NCBI RefSeq assembly: GCF_003610375.1
Contig: NZ_RAPZ01000010.1
Location: 408,161 to 472,160 of the forward strand
Length of the DNA: 64,000 nucleotides
Reading direction: 5' to 3'
DNA from: Sphingomonas sp. PP-CC-1A-547
Lineage (GTDB): Bacteria > Pseudomonadota > Alphaproteobacteria > Sphingomonadales > Sphingomonadaceae
The notes under the pieces were generated by a model. That model was not told where the DNA came from. It did not search any database and saw only the letters and a list, made by a program, of their open reading frames with translations. Below, one piece after another: positions 60,155-64,000 of the stretch. Positions within the stretch are counted from its first letter, which is position 1; each line of letters begins with the position of its first letter. Made by a program: the position numbers and the translations under genes.

Positions 60155-60576
60155 TCGCCGCCCTCCTTCTACTGCTTCAGACCGCGGCAGCGCCGGTCCT
60201 GGCTCCTGCCGCACCGGCCGCCCCAATGGCCAGCGCGATGCCGCCTCAGGATTGGAGCACGCTTCCGATCCTACGCATCCGGGGGCAGGCGACGACGCTC
60301 GCCAACACTTCCGCCTATGTGCACGGCGAAGTCGTCGCCGGTCGCTGCGCGCGTGTCGTGCGCACGTCTCAGGGTTGGGCCCTAACCGTCGACCTTGCCG
60401 TGCTCGTTGCCCCCGACGGCAGGGTCCGCCGTGTGACGCCGCGCGCGATCGACTGTCCGACGGTCGAGCAATATGCCGCCGGCGTGATCCTGGGCGCGCG
60501 CGACTCGATCGACGTTGCGGGTGAGGACGCGGACACCTGGTACCGCACCAGCCTCACGTTTACCTGGGGCGCATGA
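60151..60576 (+). CDS. Exported hypothetical protein
   Basis: A 141-residue protein with an N-terminal signal ([20 protein letters not shown]) and an Ala/Pro-rich start, then a domain with a Cys pair ([13 protein letters not shown] and [14 protein letters not shown]) and TSLTFTWGA at the end. The last part recalls the TonB C-terminal-like fold (strand-helix-strand), but this is a weak impression. Overlaps dut and the moeB-like gene by 4 bases each, so it is part of that operon. Confidence 0.7.
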   Translation: MIAALLLLLQTAAAPVLAPAAPAAPMASAMPPQDWSTLPILRIRGQATTLANTSAYVHGEVVAGRCARVVRTSQGWALTVDLAVLVAPDGRVRRVTPRAIDCPTVEQYAAGVILGARDSIDVAGEDADTWYRTSLTFTWGA

Positions 60577-61346
60577 CTCTCTCAGACGACGAACTCGCCC
60601 GGTATGCACGACATATCGTCCTCAAGGAATTCGGCGGCACAGGACAGGCGCGGTTGAAGGCAGCGACCGTCGCGATCGTCGGCGCAGGCGGGATCGGCTC
60701 GCCCGCGATCCAGTATCTGGGTGCAGCCGGCGTCGGCCGGCTGATCCTGATCGACGACGACACCGTCGAACCGTCCAATCTTCAGCGCCAGACGATCTTC
60801 ACGACCGCGGACACCGGTATCGCCAAGGTCGACGCCGCTGCGGCCGCCGTCAAACGGATCAACCCGCATGTCGCCGTCGAGACCCACCGTGCGCGCATCG
60901 ACGTTTCGAACGTGGCGGACCTGCTCGGGCGCGCCGATGTCGTGCTCGACGGCTGCGACAATTTCGCGACGCGCTTCTGTGTCGCCGATGCCGCGCATGC
61001 CATGAGGATTCCGCTCGTCTCGGCCGCAGTAGGCCAGTTCGAGGGACAGCTCGCCACCTATCGCGGCTGGGAAGCGGATAAGCCGTGCTACCGTTGCTTC
61101 GTCGGCGAAGACCCTGAGCGCGCAGAGACCAGTTGCGCGGAGGACGGCGTTCTTGGCCCCGTCACCGGCGTGATCGGCAGCCTGGCTGCGCTTGAGGTAC
61201 TACGGACGATCGCGCCGTTCGGCGACGATCCGGCCGGCAAATTGCTGCTGATCGACCTGCTTGCACTGCGTTTTCGCACAATCCGCCTACCCAAGGATCC
61301 AGGGTGTACGACTTGCACCAAAAAGCGGGACTTCGCGGTGAGTTAA
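60573..61346 (+). CDS. HesA/MoeB/ThiF-family adenylyltransferase
   Basis: An E1-like protein of 257 residues that would adenylate the C-terminal Gly of a sulfur-carrier such as MoaD or ThiS. It has GAGGIGSPAIQYLGAAGVGR, the adenylating Arg/Lys residues (NLQRQTIF), DGCDNFATRF, two zinc-binding CxxC pairs (CYRC and CTTC) and the ETSCAEDGVLGP segment with the candidate catalytic Cys. Whether it serves molybdopterin or thiamine is not decidable from the window. Confidence 0.92.
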   Translation: MTLSDDELARYARHIVLKEFGGTGQARLKAATVAIVGAGGIGSPAIQYLGAAGVGRLILIDDDTVEPSNLQRQTIFTTADTGIAKVDAAAAAVKRINPHVAVETHRARIDVSNVADLLGRADVVLDGCDNFATRFCVADAAHAMRIPLVSAAVGQFEGQLATYRGWEADKPCYRCFVGEDPERAETSCAEDGVLGPVTGVIGSLAALEVLRTIAPFGDDPAGKLLLIDLLALRFRTIRLPKDPGCTTCTKKRDFAVS

Positions 61347-61489
61347 CCGCAAGCTTTTATTTCCTCGCCCGCAAAATTGGAAAAATAACAACTAAACTTT
61401 CGCGATCGACGAACAGTAGTTCTTTTGCATTGCGGCATTTCGCGGTATCGCTTTGCGCAGGGGGGACTGCGCGTGCGTCCGACAAGTTC
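61347..61489. promoter_or_regulatory. AT-rich promoter region of the sugar-transferase gene
   Basis: This 143-base stretch has AT-rich segments (GCTTTTATTTCCTCGCCCGC, AAAATTGGAAAAATAACAACT) unlike the surrounding GC-rich genes. It is the probable promoter of the following exopolysaccharide gene. The open frame of that gene runs through it but with poor composition. Confidence 0.5.
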
Positions 61490-62896
61490 ATGAATGTAGA
61501 GAGCGGCGTTTTGAGCCGCGCTATGGCGCCGTCGCGCGGGAAAAAACCTGCGCGGACTTGGCGCCCAAGCGCGTCCTCGCTGCGCGTTCGGCTGATCCTC
61601 GGCATGCTGACGGTAGATACCACGTGCATTATTGCCAGTTACCTCGCAGCGGCCGGTTTGCGCGGCGTATTCGCGAACGACACCGCCTGGATCGTAATCC
61701 TTGCGATGCTGATCCCGGTCTTCATTATTACGACGCTGAATAACGACAGCTACGCAGCCGCAAATTTGCGCGATCCCTTTCGATCAGTAGCGCGTGGACT
61801 ACAGGCCTATGCGCTCGCAATCAGCGCAGTCGTGTTCATCGCTTTCTGCCTAAAGGCGAGCGATACGTTCCCACGTCTTGTCGTTGCAATGGGTTCGGCA
61901 TTTGCCATTGTTTCCTTGGCATTAGGACGGTTTCTGTTCGTCCGGCACATGCCTGCGATCATCGGCGGAAACCCCTTCAGTATCGTCCTTCTGTACGATT
62001 CCGGTCAGCCGATCCCACGCGGCGACTTCTCGGTCGTCATCGCCGCGGACTCGTATTTCGACCCCGATCATCATGATCCCGTGATGTACGACCGTCTTGC
62101 GCAATCGTTATCGGGGGCGGACCGCGTCATCGTCGCATGCAGCCCCGAGCGCCGCCTCACTTGGGCGCAGGCGCTGAAGGGCGCTAACATCCAGAGCGAG
62201 ATCTTCATGCCCGAGCTGAACGCGCTCGCGCCGCTCGGCATCAGCGCGCACGGCGATACCCCAACGGTCATTATCGCCAACGGTCCGTTGGTCCTGTTCG
62301 ACCGCTTCGTAAAACGCAGCTTCGACGTGATGCTGGCAAGCTGTGCGCTGGTGACACTGATGCCGATCTGGATTCTGATCGCACTGTCGGTGAAGATCGA
62401 TTCACGCGGACCGATCTTCTTCAGCCAGATCCGGATCGGTCGCAGCAACCAGATGTTCCGCCTGATGAAGTTCCGCAGCATGCGCGTCGACCACAGCGAC
62501 GGCGCAGGTGCACGCTCGACGTCACGCGACGACGACCGGATCACGCGCGTGGGCAAGTTCATCCGCAGCACCAGCATCGACGAACTGCCGCAGCTGCTGA
62601 ACGTCCTGAAGGGCGACATGAGCATCGTCGGCCCGCGTCCGCACGCACTCGGCTCGCGCGCCGCGGACAAATTATTCTGGGAAGTCGACCAGCGATACTG
62701 GCATCGCCATGCGGCCAAGCCCGGCCTAACCGGCCTCGCGCAGGTTCGCGGCTATCGTGGCGCGACGCTGTACGAGGACGATTTGCGCAACCGGCTCCAG
62801 GCCGATCTCGAGTATCTCGAGCATTGGTCGATCTGGCGCGATATCAAGATCATCGTCCTGACCTTCCGCGTCCTGCTGCACCGGAACGCCTTCTGA
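61490..62896 (+). CDS. Polyprenyl-phosphate sugar transferase (exopolysaccharide initiation)
   Basis: A 468-residue bacterial sugar transferase. Four TM segments in the N-terminal half (61.6-61.9 kb) precede a nucleotide-binding-like domain, and a fifth hydrophobic segment precedes the catalytic PF02397 domain: KRSFDVMLASCALVTLMPIW, GPIFFSQIRIGRSNQMFRLM (KFRSM), TSIDELPQLLNVLKGDMSIV, GPRP. It transfers the first sugar-phosphate to undecaprenyl phosphate, as GumD or SpsB do. Start possibilities are ATG 61490 or 61523; the frame is open further upstream into the AT-rich region. Next to galU and wecB, it marks the start of a polysaccharide locus. Confidence 0.92.
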   Translation: MNVESGVLSRAMAPSRGKKPARTWRPSASSLRVRLILGMLTVDTTCIIASYLAAAGLRGVFANDTAWIVILAMLIPVFIITTLNNDSYAAANLRDPFRSVARGLQAYALAISAVVFIAFCLKASDTFPRLVVAMGSAFAIVSLALGRFLFVRHMPAIIGGNPFSIVLLYDSGQPIPRGDFSVVIAADSYFDPDHHDPVMYDRLAQSLSGADRVIVACSPERRLTWAQALKGANIQSEIFMPELNALAPLGISAHGDTPTVIIANGPLVLFDRFVKRSFDVMLASCALVTLMPIWILIALSVKIDSRGPIFFSQIRIGRSNQMFRLMKFRSMRVDHSDGAGARSTSRDDDRITRVGKFIRSTSIDELPQLLNVLKGDMSIVGPRPHALGSRAADKLFWEVDQRYWHRHAAKPGLTGLAQVRGYRGATLYEDDLRNRLQADLEYLEHWSIWRDIKIIVLTFRVLLHRNAF

Positions 62897-62920
62897 CGTT
62901 CCGGTGAGCGGGCTGATCGT

Positions 62921-63793
62921 TCAGCCTGCCAGCAGACCCTTGGCGAACTCACGAACCACCGGTCCGATGTCGTCGCGCGCCAATGCGATCGCCAGGTTGG
63001 CCTGGATGTAGCCAGCCTTGTCGCCGCAGTCATAACGCTGGCCATCGAAGGTGAAGCCGTGGAACGGCTGGTTGCCGATCAACTGCGCCATAGCATCGGT
63101 CAGCTGGATTTCGCCGCCGGCACCCTTTTCCTGCGTCTCCAGGACCCGCATCACCTCTGGCTGGAGGATGTAGCGTCCGGGGATCATCAAATTCGACGGT
63201 GCCGTGCCACGCTTGGGTTTTTCGACGAGTGCGGTCACTTCGGTCAGACGACCGTCGATCGCGCCTGGCGAGATGATGCCGTATTTGTCGGTTTCCGAAT
63301 CAGGCACTTCGAGCGCGCCGATCACATTGCCGCCGACCTGGTTATAGGCTTCGACCATCTGCTTCATGAAGCCGGGCTTGCCGACCATCAGCTCATCGGG
63401 GAGCAGGACCGCGAACGGTTCGTCGCCGACGATCTCTCGCGCGCACCAGACGGCATGGCCTAGGCCGAGCGGTTCCTGCTGGCGGACATAAACCGGCGAG
63501 CCGGGCTTCATCCGAATATTGCTGATCGCGTCCAGCGACTTGCCGCGCGACCGCATCGTATCCTCGAGCTCGTACGAGATATCGAAATGATCCTCGAGCG
63601 CGCCCTTGCCGCGCCCGGTCACGAAGATGATCTGCTCGATCCCGGCCTCGAGTGCTTCCTCGACGGCGTACTGGATTAGCGGTTTGTCGACGACGGTGAG
63701 CATTTCCTTCGGCATGGCCTTGGTGGCCGGAAGGAAGCGCGTACCCAATCCGGCGACCGGAAACACGGCCTTGCGCAGCGGCTTTATGGTCAT
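62921..63793 (-). CDS. galU: UTP-glucose-1-phosphate uridylyltransferase
   Basis: GalU, 290 residues, making UDP-glucose for exopolysaccharide and other glycans. The nucleotide-binding AVFPVAGLGTRFLPATKAMP, the Lys-containing KPLIQYAVEEALEAG, and EPFAVLLPDELMVG are typical. The start MTIKPLRKAVFPV matches the family. It converges with the sugar transferase (24 bases between stops) and diverges from wecB. Confidence 0.97.
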   Translation of the reverse strand: MTIKPLRKAVFPVAGLGTRFLPATKAMPKEMLTVVDKPLIQYAVEEALEAGIEQIIFVTGRGKGALEDHFDISYELEDTMRSRGKSLDAISNIRMKPGSPVYVRQQEPLGLGHAVWCAREIVGDEPFAVLLPDELMVGKPGFMKQMVEAYNQVGGNVIGALEVPDSETDKYGIISPGAIDGRLTEVTALVEKPKRGTAPSNLMIPGRYILQPEVMRVLETQEKGAGGEIQLTDAMAQLIGNQPFHGFTFDGQRYDCGDKAGYIQANLAIALARDDIGPVVREFAKGLLAG

Positions 63794-63902
63794 TCGATGC
63801 TCCCTTTGATCTCGCGGGATCGTCTACCGGTCGGTACGCCTGCGCGCAAATCATCGCAGTGAATTAGCGCGTCGTTAAAGACGTTGGTCTAGGGACTGCA
63901 TC
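63794..63902. promoter_or_regulatory. Divergent promoter region galU / wecB
   Basis: A 109-base spacer that must hold both promoters. No repeat or obvious operator. Confidence 0.45.
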
Positions 63903-64000
63903 ATGCCCAAAGTTCTCGTCATCTTCGGCACGCGACCCGAAGCGATCAAACTCTTCCCGGTGATCCGGGCTCTGACTGCGATCCCCGGCCTGACCGTCCG
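63903..64000 (+). CDS. wecB: UDP-GlcNAc 2-epimerase, 5' end only (cut by the window)
   Basis: The first 32 codons only: MPKVLVIFGTRPEAIKLFPV and onward, the N-terminus of non-hydrolysing UDP-N-acetylglucosamine 2-epimerase (GTRPEAIK motif), which makes UDP-ManNAc. The gene runs out of the window at 64000. It strengthens the view that a polysaccharide locus begins here. Confidence 0.85.
   Translation, partial: MPKVLVIFGTRPEAIKLFPVIRALTAIPGLTV

Noticed and set aside
1..64000. Prophage, IS element, integron or defence island
   Set aside because: No transposase, integrase, terminase, restriction enzyme or toxin/antitoxin pair is recognisable; gene order is that of a core chromosome.

Overview
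The window looks like chromosomal DNA of a sphingomonad (Alphaproteobacteria, Sphingomonas or a close relative). The reasons are the high GC content, the secB/timA/mltA/smr neighbourhood, ubiE-ubiB next to mutM, rpmH-rnpA-yidD-yidC-engB in a row, many short palindromic intergenic elements, and a sugar-transferase gene of the kind used for sphingomonad exopolysaccharide. It is mostly core genome. I see no prophage, transposase, CRISPR array or restriction/defence island.

Layout. 0-7 kb: rRNA pseudouridine synthase, then the translation cluster ffh-rpsP-rimM // trmD-rplS on the minus strand, interrupted by a plus-strand flavin reductase gene. 7-12 kb: a GGDEF/EAL protein, mtaB-ftsY and a YciB/IspZ membrane protein. 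12-20 kb: sodB and a minus-strand catabolic operon (acyl-CoA dehydrogenase, Zn-alcohol dehydrogenase, kinase-like protein, two SDRs) facing a tandem-TetR regulator. 20-29 kb: two transporters or membrane proteins, a GST, an acyl-CoA ligase/thioesterase pair, and an EF-hand protein with a two-component system. 30-35 kb: an M3 peptidase, a Crp/Fnr regulator diverging from a YqcI/YcgG haem-oxygenase-like gene paired with a DUF1989 gene, a SleB hydrolase and tRNA-Leu. 35-41 kb: yifB and the rpmH-rnpA-yidD-yidC-engB module. 41-48 kb: S41 peptidase, PAP2 protein, GST, dapE, smr-mltA-timA. 48-60 kb: secB, murJ, trpS, dnaA, rpsT, mutM, ubiE, ubiB, coaBC, dut. 60-64 kb: moeB-like E1, polyprenyl-phosphate sugar transferase, galU and the first 33 codons of wecB, the likely edge of a polysaccharide region.

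How genes work together. The catabolic block at 12.8-19.5 kb places an aminoglycoside-kinase-like protein and an acyl-CoA dehydrogenase with the ACAD10/11-type ADGPDEVH signature in one operon; in animals these two domains are fused. This suggests handling of hydroxylated acyl-CoAs. The pair at 33.4-34.7 kb joins a relative of haem-dependent guanidino N-hydroxylases (GntA, DcsA) to a DUF1989 protein, with an FNR-like palindrome in the divergent promoter. It is the best candidate here for an undescribed biochemical system.

Other notable structure: rpmH lies wholly inside the only open rnpA frame that has a conventional start codon. Palindromic repeats of several families sit at 3' ends, avoid divergent promoters, and in two places run into coding sequence (the C-terminus of RnpA and the middle of the acyl-CoA ligase). 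A frameshifted gene remnant lies at about 21.8-22.0 kb. All similarity statements are from recognition of motifs and not from database searches.
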